Shown in pieces: positions 1 to 11,394 of a DNA stretch of 64,000 nt. The notes under the pieces were generated by a model that had not been told where the DNA came from, made no database searches, and worked only from the letters and a program-made list of their open reading frames with translations. The position numbers and the translations under genes are program-made. Numbering within the stretch: the first letter of the stretch is position 1; the number at the start of each line of letters is the position of its first letter. Source of the stretch: Maratus speciosus. Taxonomy: Eukaryota > Arthropoda > Arachnida > Araneae > Salticidae. The stretch covers positions 19,948,981 to 20,012,980 of the forward strand of contig OZ010798.1 of the NCBI GenBank assembly GCA_963932465.1, read 5' to 3'.

Positions 1-1074
1 CGGAAAGATTTATTCTTATTGATTTTTTAATTTATTATTGAAAATCGTAAACTTTGATATCCAATGTTTCAGATTTAACATTTACCAAATTTCTAAAAAT
101 AATATGAATTTTTTATATCATCCAGTAAAATTTTCGAAACATTAAACAAACGGAGAAACATTTTATTCATATTTTGCAGTTTACGTTGCTGTTTAGCAGT
201 ATAATTATAAAGTTTAATTAATATTTTTTGTGTTTTTTAAATTGGTATATTAATTTTTGTAATTTATATGCAAGCATTTTTTTTGCGATATTTTGTTCAT
301 GATTTAAAATTTTTAAAATTGAGTAATGCGAGAAATAATTATTAAATTTCCTTTTACTGCAATCGAATTTGCAACGGTTCTGGTACAAGTAATTGTTGGC
401 ACTAAAAAAAATTACACATGATAATTTAGACATAAATAAAGAGTTGTTTATGCCTTGATATGAAGTTTATGTATAAAACTGCCTTATATTTTTAAAAGTT
501 CGTATTTACTTATATGATACAGTATTAAATATATTTTTAAGCCATTTAATAACTGCTTTTTTATGTTCAAAACGTTTTTCAAACAATTAAGAATAGTACG
601 TATACTGTCTGATGTATTTTTTTTTTTTTTACTTTCTATTTTCTTCTGTTTTTTTTTTTTTTTTTTTTTTTTTTTTTCTATTTCTTAGATCATTATATTC
701 TTATCAAATATATAAAATCTATTTAGCTCATATTCAAAGGATACAAATTTTACAGGAATAAAAAATAAAATAAATTAAATATGACTTACATTGTGTTGTT
801 CCATAAAAAAGAATAATAATGATATACATTTTTAAGCAATAGCGGGTGAAAATTTTAAATTGAATACGGAATATGTTTAAAGAAAATTATATACATATTC
901 CGAAGAATGACATATAAAATTAGATACCAAACTGGTGTTTACTTTTAACTAAACATGACAAATTACCACATATTTAAAAAGAAAAAAAAAAATATTACAC
1001 ATGTTTACTACTTAAAATGACTTAACTATTTTATTTATATGTACTTAAATGACAAATACAAAAATGGCTAAGTT
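1..1074. other. A+T-rich non-coding DNA
   Basis: No gene, tRNA or clear repeat pair was seen here. The stretch is A+T-rich with short T tracts and one long T run. The small open frames are what low-complexity DNA of this composition gives. Confidence 0.6.
649..677. repeat. T homopolymer (about 29 bp)
   Basis: An uninterrupted T run follows a shorter T run and a C/T-rich spacer. It could be the poly-A tail of a minus-strand retroposon, but no matching body was recognised. Confidence 0.7.
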
Positions 1075-2190
1075 TTGAAATTAGAAGTAATTTTTTTTTC
1101 TCAATGCTGTTAAAATAGAATATTTATTTACTATTTTATTATTTACTCATGGTTATATAGCTGTTGTGATTATCATCTGATGCATATGTAAAATTGCCTA
1201 TGGGGCAAAATCTAATTTTTGAATTATATGAATTTTCCTTTTTTGGGGGGCGGGACGGGAGGGGGATTTTCTTGCCCATTTTCGCGTACACGGGATTTTT
1301 TAAATCTCTTTCGACATTCCACCGACTATGATAAATATTTTGAACTTTTAGAGTAGGACAAGATAAAATATATATATATGTATATCCATATACCTTAAAA
1401 ACCCTTAATAGCGGACACTTCGGGAGCGCGAAATTTGTCGGATAATCGGAGATCTTTTGTGAGGTAAAAATAATACAAATATGTATGCCTTGCGGATCAA
1501 AAAAGTATTCGCTAAATCGAAGTATCCGCTATTCGGGAATGTCCATTAACCTCCATAACGGATACTCCCGAATACCGGGCATCTGTATTTAGCTAACAAT
1601 ACTGCAGGGTTACATTTTTTGCAAAAGGACTCCTTGATTAAAGCATGGGTAGTGCCCCGTTCTCTTACGATTTTAGTTCCCCCAAATTTCATGTGCAATA
1701 TTTGCGAAGCTTATATTTTAAATCTGTTTCGAAATTGTACTGATTATAATCAATATTTTGAACTTTTAAAGTAAAGTAAGATTAAAAACAAAATTTTAAA
1801 AAATCTAATATTTAGATAAATATTTTTTCTTTTTAATCTTATTCTACTCCTGAAACAAAATACTCATTATAATTAGTACAATGTCGTAAAAGATTTAAAT
1901 TATCAGCTTTATGAAAATTGCATACTAAAATTAGGAGCACAAGAAAATCAGGCGGTATGGGGGTAGAGGGGGCAGGACAACGGCCAGATATTTTCCCAGT
2001 ATTCAGTGTGGTCAAACATGGCTACATAAAATGCTTACAAAAAATGTCTGCGATTCAGACGTTTCAAGTGTCTGAAATTCAGTCGCAAAAAGTGTCTGAA
2101 AAAATTCAGACATTTTAAAATGTCTGAAAATTGAACACTCCGTTTCAGACACTTAAGTGACTGAATTTCAGACATTTTAATTTACAGTGT
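1075..2190 (+). repeat. Repeat J, copy 1
   Basis: This 1.1-kb segment is matched along its length by 20145-21247. Shared landmarks in order are AGCTGTTGTGATTATCATCT near the left end, a G-run block, a pair of inverted CGGGAAT/CCCGAAT-type motifs near 1390-1600, and a right end of stacked GTCTGAA/TTCAGAC palindromes (about 2046-2190) closing with ACAGTG. No transposase frame is visible. It is probably a non-autonomous DNA transposon or foldback; the superfamily is not assigned. Confidence 0.7.
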
Positions 2191-2712
2191 TGACTGTTAC
2201 AGATTATAAAAATATGTTTTTTCAGAATATGCGATGATTTAACATTTATACGCTAGCATATTTTGCTTTTGCTTCGTCGCTATCTTCAAAGGGGAAAAAC
2301 AGGCGGTCGCGTTTATTGCATTAGCGATATCGTTGTCGCACGTGGATGTGTTTTGTCTTTTTCTTACGTATTTCTAAGGAAAACATCTGGACGCATACCA
2401 CTGGTGCCAGATGCATTTACTACGAATTCAAAACAATTGTTTTTACTTTGTTTTTATAGATGACTCACAGTTACAGCGATATGGGTGGCAAAAAAGAATA
2501 GTGTATTCTCAAATATTTATATAATGCTGTTTGAACTCATGATATGTGCTTTCGTACAGAGTTTTCTATGTTCTCTATCTTTTAACATACAAAATATGAA
2601 ACCAGTTAAGGTTGCTATTAAAAAACTATGCATTTTAATTTTTAAAAAGTAACATTAAAAATAAAAGTGAAGTCAGTTGCGGTTTTTCAGTAAAACGGTA
2701 ATTTATAACCCA
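2191..2712. other. Non-coding DNA, nothing recognised
   Basis: An open frame of 66 codons at 2263-2463 lies in slightly less A+T-rich DNA but resembles nothing I know and has no splice or promoter context. I see no other structure. Confidence 0.4.
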
Positions 2713-2944
2713 CACTCTGTAAAAAAAAAAAAATTCCGTTAAAATACGGAAATTATACTAGCAATCGAGGCGCCAGTACTATTTCCGTATTTTAAAGGAA
2801 AAATTTCCCCCTGTAAATTCCAGAAAAACGGAAATTTTTCTGGAATTTAAGGGAAAAAATTTCCGTTAAAATATATAAATAGTGCTGGCGTCTCGATTGG
2901 CGAGTACAATTTCCGTATTTTAGCGGATTTTTTTTTTACAGTGC
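2713..2944 (+). repeat. Foldback MITE family E, copy 1
   Basis: The element ends in ACTCTGTAAAAA on the left and TTTTTACAGTG on the right. It is almost wholly palindromic: blocks such as CCGTTAAAATACGGAAAT and CGTCTCGATTG appear on both strands. Related copies are at 52070-52341, 56113-56736 and 61244-61491. There is no coding capacity. The CACTGT-type ends resemble Tc1/mariner-derived MITEs; that assignment is inference. Confidence 0.75.
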
Positions 2945-3265
2945 ACATTATGGAATTTTGTCCCATTTTAAAAGGCCTTTTTATACACTCTGAAACTTTG
3001 CTCCGATTTTACTCGATACTTAATAGTTACTTTCTCATAATTCAGTATTTAAAAAAATATATTCATATCGGGATATTAAATGGGGACAAATATCAAGAAA
3101 ATGTTTTACAAATTTGAAATTTTATATTTCTAAAATAATAAAAATATGTTTTTATAATATTAAATATTTTATTACAAAGCAAAAACAAACAAATTATTTC
3201 TATTAATAATAATAATAGTAAAAAAGAAATAATAACAAACAGTTGAAAAACTTTCCCCTACCCTA
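2945..3265. other. A+T-rich spacer
   Basis: I see no gene or repeat partner here, only A+T-rich DNA with AAT triplets near 3205. Confidence 0.4.
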
Positions 3266-4159
3266 CACTGTAAAAAAAAATTGTTGTTTGTACAGAAAAA
3301 TATTGTATTTTTTTTACAGAAAAAACTGTTTTAAAGAAAAAAAGTTTTTTCCTGTAAAAAAAAAATGTGCATTTCTTAATTTTAACAGAAAAAAGTGTAT
3401 ATTTTTTTACAGAAAAAACTGTTTTAGCCCTTTCCGGGCTGGGGTAAGTCTCTTTGTAAAATGATGAAATGATGGACTGACACCAGAATTTACAAACGAA
3501 TTTGTTGGAAAATAAAAGCTTGCTTATTTTCCCGTATTTTATAAAAGAAAAGTTTTAATTACATACTCTTGGTGCCGTTTGCCAATTTTGGAATTAAAAT
3601 TAGGTGCCTTTTTTTGTGGACACCGGCCGCTAAAGGGTTAAGAGGCTACTTCAGTCAAGTGATAAGACACGTTCGCTGGTGTTAATCCTATGGAAGAAAT
3701 TTATAAATATATCTTGGTTGCATTTCAATATTTTTAAATGATTTTTTTGCATTGGATTTATCTGTATGCAGACCATTTTTTCTTTTTTGATTTCGATTGC
3801 AGATTTTTTTTATGAGAATGCTTTCAGTTTCGAAACCGGTTCTGAAAATGAAAGTGTCCTCATAAAAAATATCTGTAAACAAAATCGAAAAAGTAAAAAA
3901 CGGCCTTTGTACCGATCGATCTCAGTTATCCAACGCAAAAATATCATTTAAAAATATTAAAATGCAACCGAGATATCTTTATAAATTTCTGCCATAGGAT
4001 TAGCATTAGCGAACGGGTCTTTTTACTGGACTGAAGTAGCCTCTTAATGAAAAATTTCAGGTATTTTCTGTAAATTAAACGGTTTTCCTCTGGCGTCAAA
4101 ATTAACAGTTTTTTTCTGTCAATCTGAAAGATTTTTTTTTCTTTTTTTTTTTCACAGTG
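3266..4159 (+). mobile_element. Foldback family F, copy 1, split by G1
   Basis: The left end is CACTGTAAAAAAAAATTG and the right end TTTTTCACAGTG, flanked by TA on both sides, as expected for a Tc1/mariner-type TA duplication. The interior repeats ACAGAAAAAACTGTTTTA-like palindromes. A family G element interrupts it at 3638-4047, so F is the older insertion. Copies at 12608-12873 and 63157-63464 share TTTTGGCGCCAGTGAAAAACCG-like blocks. Confidence 0.65.
3638..4047 (+). mobile_element. Palindromic TTAA element, family G, copy 1
   Basis: TTAA bounds both ends (3638-3641, 4044-4047), with terminal inverted repeats TTAAGAGGCTACTTCAGTC. The left half is complementary to the right half throughout, centred near 3840 on GAAACCGGTTCTGAAAAT. 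The open frames on both strands mirror each other and are by-products of the palindrome. TTAA targeting suggests mobilisation by a piggyBac- or Sola3-type transposase (inference). Confidence 0.8.
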
Positions 4160-4313
4160 TACCAAGAGGTTATGTTATTTTAAAATCCATATAACTGAAA
4201 ATATTTCCTAAAAATCCACCATAATCCTGTGTGATGAAAACATTACTTACATCTGATACTTTCACCAATGAAATCGGATTCGACACTGCTATCTTAATAT
4301 CATCGTGCACCAG

Positions 4314-4947
4314 TAGCGTCGTTTAGATTACGATTCAAATAACAAATTCGACGTAAAATGACAATCCTGTCAAAACACTCCCGCCCTCAAATCGAAGACC
4401 CCCCACCCCGTCCTCTACGAATGGGAGGCTAGTGATTTCCTTTCAATACAGTTATCAATGTCACCGTAATTATATACAGAGAAATCACAAAATTGATTTT
4501 GCACACGATGCTCCATGTCCGCTGTATAGTTGTTTTGTGCTTCCATCGGTCACCTCAAATAGAACCTGGAAGTTATTCGGTGATAACATGTCTTTATGGG
4601 ATTTCTCTTAAAATTACAGCTTTGGTGAATGGCACCGTGGCACGTACTTACACCTCTGCGCGACAAAGATAGTGTCGCAGTTGGGTGCTTTATGCAAATC
4701 TGAAATTTGCCTGATGTGCACTCGACATATTGCCAGAAATCACGCGAAAGCAATCTCGTGGAATAAATTGTCTGTAAAGCGCTCTTTCTGTTTTTTGATG
4801 TTATTAGGAGATTTCAGATATTGGGGATGTAATTGGGCAACAATGCATCATGCTGATGCAAGGTATTCGTTTTCATCATCGAAATGCATAGAGATATTTC
4901 GCTTTGCTTTCAGAAAGCTTTTCACATTCAGAATCCGAGATACACTG
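4314..4947 (+). repeat. Segmental repeat D, copy 1
   Basis: This segment is matched by 5366-6011 over about 630 bp with only scattered substitutions and small indels, both starting AGCGTCGTT and ending near GATACACTGT. It contains frames on both strands that resemble no known protein. The two copies are in direct orientation with a family C MITE between them. Confidence 0.8.
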
Positions 4948-5365
4948 TTAAGCCCGTTCTCAAATCCAAAGGGCAACTTTATGATATAAGTTTTAATTTA
5001 TTTTTATTCGGAAATTCATGAAACTAGCAGGTGTTGTTCTTCAGAAACTATGCCATCGAACTGTTTTTCCGCTTTTTTTTTTTTTTTTTTTTTCAAATGC
5101 AACAGATTATTAGAAAATAGTGCCAAAGTGGGCGTTTTAAACCGAACTTCCGCGCGAAAGAAGAAGAATCGCTCAAGGAAGGGTGGGAAACGTCTTTGCC
5201 ACGTGATACAAATCCCTCATAACTCAATAGGTAATTTATGGATCAAAAAATGGAAAACACTGTTCGATTCCAAATCGCTTCCCTAGTCAGGCCTTCCAAT
5301 TTTATACCTTTCGGATAAAAAATGAATTTGTAAATGTGTTAAAACGTTTTGAGCTTGTTGAGCAG
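4948..5365 (+). mobile_element. TTAA MITE family C, copy 1 (right end lost)
   Basis: The left end TTAAGCCCGTTCTCAAATCC matches the family C left end. The body carries the CATGAAACTAGCAGGTGTTG and GTTGAGCAGAGC landmarks. The right terminus joins repeat D copy 2 directly and lacks the closing GAACAGCCTTAA. Confidence 0.75.
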
Positions 5366-6011
5366 AGCGTCGTTCAGATTACGATTCAAATAACAAATTT
5401 CACGTAAAATGATAATCCTGTCAAAACACCCCCGCCCTCAAATCGAAGACCTCCCCTGCCCCTTACAAATGGATGGATAGTGATTTCCTTTCGATGCAGT
5501 TATCAACGTCACCGTAATTATATACAGAGAAATCACAAAATTGATTTTGCACACGATGCTCCATGTCCGCTGTATAGTTGTTTTGTGCTTCCATCGGTCA
5601 CCTCAAATAGAACCTGGAAGTTATTCGGTGATAACATGTCTTTATGGGATTTCGCTTAAAATTATAGCTTTGGTGAATGGCACCGTGGCACGTACTTACA
5701 CCTCTGCGCGACAAAGATAGTGTCGCAGATGGGTGCTTTATGCAAATCTGAAATTTGCCCCATCTGTACTCGACATATTGCCAGAAATCACGCGAAAGCA
5801 ATCTCGTGGGAATAAATTGTCTGTAAAGTTCTCTTTCTGTTTTTTGATGTTATAGGAGATTTCAGATATTGGGGATGTAATTGGGCACCAATGCATCATG
5901 CTGCTGCAAGATATTCGTTTTTTATCATCGCGGACGAAATGTATTGAGATATTTCGCTTTCTTTTCAGGAAGGTTTTGACACTCAAATTCAGAGTCCGGG
6001 GATACACTGTA
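5366..6011 (+). repeat. Segmental repeat D, copy 2
   Basis: This is the direct duplicate of 4314-4947. It differs mainly near its ends, including a CGGAC insertion around 5932. It is followed by unrelated DNA and a partial family C element, so the ancestral unit may have been D plus C. Confidence 0.8.
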
Positions 6012-6059
6012 AAAAACCTTTCTGAGAAATTACAGAGAATCTACTGGCAACATAATTGA

Positions 6060-6226
6060 CAACATTTTCCGTGAAAGATCTATTACGTTTGCAAAAAAGC
6101 GGAAAACACCGTTCGATTTACATAGTTTCTGAAAAACAACACCTGCTAGTTCCATGCATTTCCGAACAAAAATAAATTAAAACTTTTGTCATAAAGTTGC
6201 TCTTTTGGATTTGAGAACAGCCTTAA
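6060..6226 (-). mobile_element. Partial TTAA MITE family C, copy 2
   Basis: Only the left-end half is present, in reverse, ending in TTGAGAACAGCCTTAA at 6223-6226. The right-end half (GTTGAGCAGAGC side) is absent. Confidence 0.7.
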
Positions 6227-6230
6227 CTGT

Positions 6231-6614
6231 ATGGTTCAACAAAATTTGCATCGTAAAACAGGATTTCGATTTATCTTATCACATCATCCTTTTTCCGCCA
6301 ACAATTCAGCCGGAAAAAAAATCGTCGTTTCCAGTGACATCAAGAAGTTTTTTGTCCTTGGAAGAGATTCTGAGAAGGAATGCGTCATTCCCGATAAGTG
6401 GTCCATTTGTAAACACGACCTTCAACAGTCTTTGTCTCGGATCATTTGGCATAGCTTACGAGAACCCGGAGATGAACTGTACGGCGGAATGATTCTCTGT
6501 GTCGGAAAACAAAGACCTTTTCTTTGTCTAAAAGATTATCAGATCGAAAGGAAAGGAAAGATTAGAGATAGAGGCACTTTCTCTTCGCATGCATATACCA
6601 GTAAATGTTTGTGA
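6231..6614 (+). other. Unrecognised 127-codon open frame
   Basis: An ATG-initiated frame of 127 codons begins just after a MITE end, in DNA somewhat less A+T-rich than its surroundings. A second overlapping frame is also open for 95 codons. I recognise no domain, signal peptide or splice context. The frame may be chance or the remnant of an old element. It is recorded because it is the longest ATG frame outside the retroelements. Confidence 0.15.
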
Positions 6615-7408
6615 AAAGTTTTTTAAGTGATATTGATAGTGATCTGAGAGTTTGCAAATGTTTTTCATTCAAATGATATTTCGTCTTTGAAGTTCCATGC
6701 AGTGGTTATCATTTCGGGATAGATTGAGATACAGTAAAATCTGCTAAAACAGAACAGTGAGCAGGTATTTCTTTAGGAAAAATGTGTGTCCTTTAAGGGT
6801 GTATTCGAAAAAATATTTTTCCACCCCCAACAGCTCGAAATTTTCTGAGACATTTTCAGACTCATTTTTAAAAGTAAAAACATGAAACTTGCCGGGGTGA
6901 TTTTTGAAGAGTTGTACACTCTCAGAAATAAAACTCTCCCTTTTGACGATTCAGAAATCCTCGAGCTGTATTTCGTCGTTTTTGACGATCATTTTCTATT
7001 AACATCACGTGACTTATAACGAAACGTAAACCCTCAAATATTTGACGAAAGTTTTGCCTCAATCACGGTCAGACTCAATGCATTTTAAGGAAACAGTTCC
7101 TCAAATCCTCCTCAAATCCTGCGATTTTAGCAAACAGACATTTGCTGGCTTATCTTAGTCCTGTAATAATTTATTTTAAAACAGCACTTAGTGCTTTTCA
7201 GAAAATACTGAAATATAGGTAGTTATTGTTTTTCATTAGTTATTTTTTTATCTGTTAGAATTTTTAGGAATGCTTATTATTATTATTATTATTTTATTTA
7301 TATGTTGTCGTTCGTTATGTTTTAATTCGAAAACAAAAAAATTTCCTGTGTTCTTCAAAACCATTCAATAAGAAAATTAGGCCAATAAAATTTCAAACTT
7401 CTAAGATA

Positions 7409-7410
<2 letters not shown>

Positions 7411-7440
<30 letters not shown>
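7411..7440. repeat. T homopolymer (30 bp)
   Basis: A pure T run inside element B, possibly the reverse-strand tail of a retroposed sequence. Confidence 0.7.
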
Positions 7441-7445
<5 letters not shown>

Positions 7446-7837
7446 AGTATATTACGTTTTCAATCAAATTAAAAATAAACATAATTGATCCCTCTCCTCT
7501 TTATAAACAGTAAAGTGTTAAAATCTTATCCCCCTACTCAAAGTGATAAAATCTCACGCAATATGCACTTCACAATTCGTTATTTGTGAGCAACAAATTA
7601 ACCAGACCATATTTTAATCATCCATTGATCAAAGAAAATTTCAGTTGTAAATTATTTAATCAAGCCATATTATAATTATTCATAGATACGAGAAAATCAT
7701 AAAAATAAATTAGCCTTTCTTAAAACTTTCAGAAAATATAGCAGCGCTGATAAAATTGCAATCTACATTATAAAAATATTAACACGAAGTGGAATTCATT
7801 ACACCAGTCTAAAAGCAGACACTTTCAAGTACCCAGC

Positions 7838-7905
7838 ATCCCGGTTGGAAGAGCAGCTACCTCTCATACGAAAGGTCGTGAGTTCGAATCACGCCGAGGA
7901 AAGAG
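7838..7905 (+). repeat. tRNA-derived SINE-like remnant
   Basis: The block GGTTGGAAGAGCAGCT resembles a degraded A box and D arm. CTCTCATACG could be an anticodon loop (CAT), and GTGAGTTCGAATCAC is a strong B box with a paired T arm. The acceptor stem does not pair and the D arm is shortened, so this is a tRNA-derived repeat and not a working tRNA. Confidence 0.45.
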
Positions 7906-8440
7906 AGAGAAATGATTTTTTTTCTTTCCCCGTGTCAAATGCTGGAGCTTCCAAACTACTTGAGAGATGGCGCCATCAGCCCTCTTCTGACGACACTATT
8001 GACGAAATTTATATCGTCAAGCAAGTGAAGAAACTAATTTCATCAATTTGACGAAATGTTCGCTCGGAGCATTTTCCAGGAAACCATTTCGTCAAAAACA
8101 AAGAAAATTTCGTGAAATCTGAGTATTCATTTCTGAGAGTGTATAAGGTGCCGTGTGATTTCATTTTTCGCTCAATTAATTAGAATTTGATTTTTAAGCA
8201 ATTATTTTCTCAGTATGACCATCTTTTCCATCCCCAGATCACCCGCTTCCGGAAATTTCGGTTCAAAACGCCGATTTTGACAGCATTTTTTACAATATTT
8301 TCTGCATTTATCAAAACATCGAGAAGCACGGCACATTATGTAGTTTCTAAATAAGAGAATTTCCCAGTTTGATGCGTTTGAGAGCAAAAATGAATTTAAA
8401 AATGAATCAGAAAATAAGCAGTTTGGATCGGAATACACCC

Positions 8441-8857
8441 TTAAGGCTGTTCTCAACAGCTCAGCCCAACAAGCGCAAAACGTTTTTACACATTTACAAA
8501 TTCATTTTTTAACGGAAAAGTATAAAATTGGAAAGCCTAGCCATATGGAAGCGATTTGGAATTGAACTTTTTTTTCCATTTTTTGATCAATCCATTACCT
8601 ATTGAGTTATAAGCGAATTTGATCACGTGACAAACACGTTTTTCGCCTGCTCTTGAGTGCTCTTTCTTTCATCCCACGGAAATTCGGTTCAAAACGCCCA
8701 TTTTGACACTATTTTCTGAAAGATCTATTGCGTTTGAAAAAAAAAATGAAAAGAAAAGCTCAATGACATAGTTTCTGAACAACACCACCAGCTAAGTTTC
8801 ATGCATTTTCGAACAAAAATAAATTAAAACTTATGTCAGAAAGTTGTCCTTTTGGAA
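8441..8857 (-). mobile_element. TTAA MITE family C, copy 3
   Basis: Right end first: TTAAGGCTGTTCTCAACAGC, sharing its TTAA with the right end of A1. It runs to CTTTTGGAATCC, where it meets copy 4 head to head. The terminal TIR on that inner side is lost. Confidence 0.8.
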
Positions 8858-9265
8858 TCCAAAGGATCAACTTTATGACATAAGTTTTAATTCATTTTTG
8901 TTCGGAAACGCATGAAACTAGGTGTTGTTATTCAGAAACTGTGTCATCGAACTGTTTTTTTCCGTATTCTTGTAAATGCAATAGATCTTTCAGAAAATAC
9001 TGTCAAAGTTGGCATTTTGAACTAAACTTCTGAACGAAAGAAGACAATCCAGTCAGCAAGGAGAGAAAATGTCGTGTCACGTGATCAAAATCGCTTCTAA
9101 CTCAATAAATAATGGATTGATCAAAAAATGGAAAAAAACAGTTCAATTCTAAATCTCTTCCATGGCCAGGCTTTCCAATTTCATATGTTTCCGTTAAAAA
9201 ATGAATTTGTAAATGTGTAAAAACGTTTTGCGCTTGTTGAGCAGAGCAGTTGAGAACAGCCTTAA
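8858..9265 (+). mobile_element. TTAA MITE family C, copy 4
   Basis: Oriented opposite to copy 3, starting at the shared AATCC junction and ending GTTGAGAACAGCCTTAA (TTAA 9262-9265). Copies 3 and 4 together make an inverted repeat with arms of about 410 bp and almost no spacer. Confidence 0.8.
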
Positions 9266-9669
9266 GGCTGTTCTAAAATCCAAAGGAGCAACTTTCTGAC
9301 ATAAGTTTAAACTGATTTTTGTTCGGAAACGTATGAAAATAGCAGGTGTTATTATTCAGAAACTCTGTCATCGAACTGTTCTTTCCGTTTTATTTAGAAA
9401 ATGCTGTCAAACTTGACGTTTTGAACAGAATTTGTAGACGAGAGAAGAACAAGATCCAGGAAGGGAGAAAAAAAGCCTCGCTCACGTGACCCATTTCGTT
9501 TATAACTCGATAGGTAATCTATTGATCAAAAAATGGAAAAAACAGTTCGATTCCAAATCGCTTCCCCAGTCACCTCTGCCAATTTTGTACCTTTGCATTT
9601 ATAAATGAGTTAGTGAATGTGTAAAAACGTTTTGCGCTAGTTGACGAGAGCAGTTGAGAACAGCCTTAA
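9262..9669 (+). mobile_element. TTAA MITE family C, copy 5
   Basis: A complete copy from TTAAGGCTGTTCTAAAATCC to GTTGAGAACAGCCTTAA. It shares one TTAA with copy 4 on the left and another with family A copy 2 on the right. Confidence 0.85.
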
Positions 9670-10089
9670 GGGTGTATTCCGATCCAAACTGCTTATTTTC
9701 TGATTCATTTTGAAATTCATTTTTGCTCTCAAACGCATCAAACTTGGAAATTCTCTTATTTAGAAACTATATAATGTGCGGTGCTTCTTAATTTTTTGAT
9801 AAATGCAGAAAATACTGTAAAAAACGCTGTCAAAGTTGGCGTTTTGAACCGAATTTTCCGAAGCGGGCGATCTGGGAATGAAAAAAATGGTCATACTGAG
9901 AAAATAATTGTTTAAAAATCAAATTCTAATGAATTGAGCTGAAAATGAAATCACACGGCACGTTAAACATGTCTTCAGAAATCACCCCAGCAAATTTCGT
10001 GTTTTTACTTTTAAAAATGAGTCTGAAAATGTCTCAGAAAATTTCGAGCTGTTGAGGGTGGAAAAATATTTTTTCGAATACACCCTTAA
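9666..10089 (-). mobile_element. TTAA MITE family A, copy 2
   Basis: A full-length reverse copy (424 bp) from TTAAGGGTGTATTCCGATCC to TTTCGAATACACCCTTAA. It has no insertion, so it is a good reference for the family. Confidence 0.9.
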
Positions 10090-10343
10090 AGGACGCTTCA
10101 CAAAATTCTTTGTCTTAAAAATAGACCTTTTACAAAATTTCTCCACATCCAAACAGAACCTTTCACAAATTTTATCAAGGAGATAAGGGACCTTCAAAAT
10201 CATTTTTTCATTTTTTTTTATAAATTTCTCTTTAAATGCTATTCAAGGTCACACTATATGCTTTATGGCATATATTTATCAAACAAGAAATTAACAAAAA
10301 ATGTTGGATAAAAAAAGGAATTTTTTTGACTATATTAAGCATT

Positions 10344-10590
10344 ATGAAGAACTTTTCAAAATGTCCCATTCGCATTCCATATTCATTAAAATCCCCAATA
10401 TTTTTTTAACCATTTGGAAAAATGGTTATTGTCCTCGTCAGGGTAGGAAATCAAAAGCATATCGGAAGGTTTTTATTGGTTTAATCCGCATTTTATTCGT
10501 TTTCTGATTGGTCTATACACTAACCTTTTCTTTCAACAAAGATGGATACTTCTGTTGCCACTATGACAAAAAAGTAATAAAAACTACAAA

Positions 10591-10621
<31 letters not shown>

Positions 10622-11335
10622 AAAATAATAATAACTCAGAAACAAATTGAGATACAGCTTTCAAACGAATTGCATTTAAAAGTACATTTTTTTCTCTATA
10701 CGACGGTGTAAAAAGTAATAGTGTGGGATGTTTAGAAGTTTAAGAATGAAATTTTATTTAAAATGGGTCATCAGATTTCTTGGAAATCTGACGATTGAAA
10801 AGCCTTTGTCCCGAACAGCCAATGAAATGCTTGGATAATACGTAAGTTTCAGGTGGATAATCCGTAAGTTTCAGGAAATCTTGCAATTTTTACGTGTAAT
10901 AACACTATTAATGTTTAATTCATGGCGTACGTAATGTATGATCAACTCCGTGCGATTTTTTATGTCTTAAATTTTAGTCTTTGAAAAAATCATTTTCCAA
11001 ATGGTCGTTGTAATTTGTTAAAATGCATTTTTTTTTTTTAAATGCCAGTTTGCTTTATATATACAAATAAAACTGCGCACAGTTTTTTAAAACTAAGTAT
11101 AATTGGAAAAGTTAAAGGTAATTAATTGCAGAAATTAGATGCAAAAATGTTGAAAATTTCATAAATTTTAGAAAATATTTTTTTTATCTTGTCTTTATAT
11201 TCAAATATAAAAAATTCGATGCAGAGTTTTATTTGTATATATAAAACAAACTGGCATAAAAAATACTGGGGATTTTATTGGATATGGAATACGCATGGGA
11301 CATTTTTAAAAGTTCTTCGTAGCGTTTAAAATATT
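10344..11335. repeat. Nested foldback holding repeat K, copy 1
   Basis: The outer arms pair: GAAGAACTTTTCAAAATGTC near 10348 with GACATTTTTAAAAGTTCTTC near 11300, and TATACAAATAAAACTGC near 11059 with its complement near 11222. Inside, K (about 10404-11020) has its own inverted ends ACCATTTGGAAAAATG and CATTTTCCAAATGGT and is duplicated at 37101-37735. The layout implies K inserted into an older foldback. Confidence 0.65.
10588..10623. repeat. (AAAT)n microsatellite
   Basis: About eight AAAT/TAAA units inside repeat K. The second K copy lacks this expansion. Confidence 0.9.
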
Positions 11336-11394
11336 CAAGATAATTCCTTATTTTTAACCATTTTTTTTTCTTTTTTAATTTTTTGTGTGATAAA

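Larger units (their letters stand above)
6917..8141 (+). mobile_element. Nested element B with TA duplication
   Basis: This 1225-bp insertion inside A1 has termini CACTCTCAGAAAT and ATTTCTGAGAGTG and is flanked by TA on both sides (6915-6916, 8142-8143), the Tc1/mariner signature. Comparison with uninterrupted family A copies shows where it entered. The interior holds a T30 run, an ATT microsatellite and a tRNA-like sequence but no transposase, so it is non-autonomous. Confidence 0.8.
6793..8444 (+). mobile_element. TTAA MITE family A, copy 1, split by B
   Basis: TTAA sits at both ends (6793-6796, 8441-8444) with terminal repeats TTAAGGGTGTATTC and GGAATACACCCTTAA. The 425-bp family body is interrupted at 6915 by the nested element B, after which it resumes with GGTGCCGTGTGATTTCATTT. 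Family A and family C share an internal block (GGTTCAAAA, then CACTTTGACA or similar, then TATTTTCTG), so they probably derive from related parents. Confidence 0.85.
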
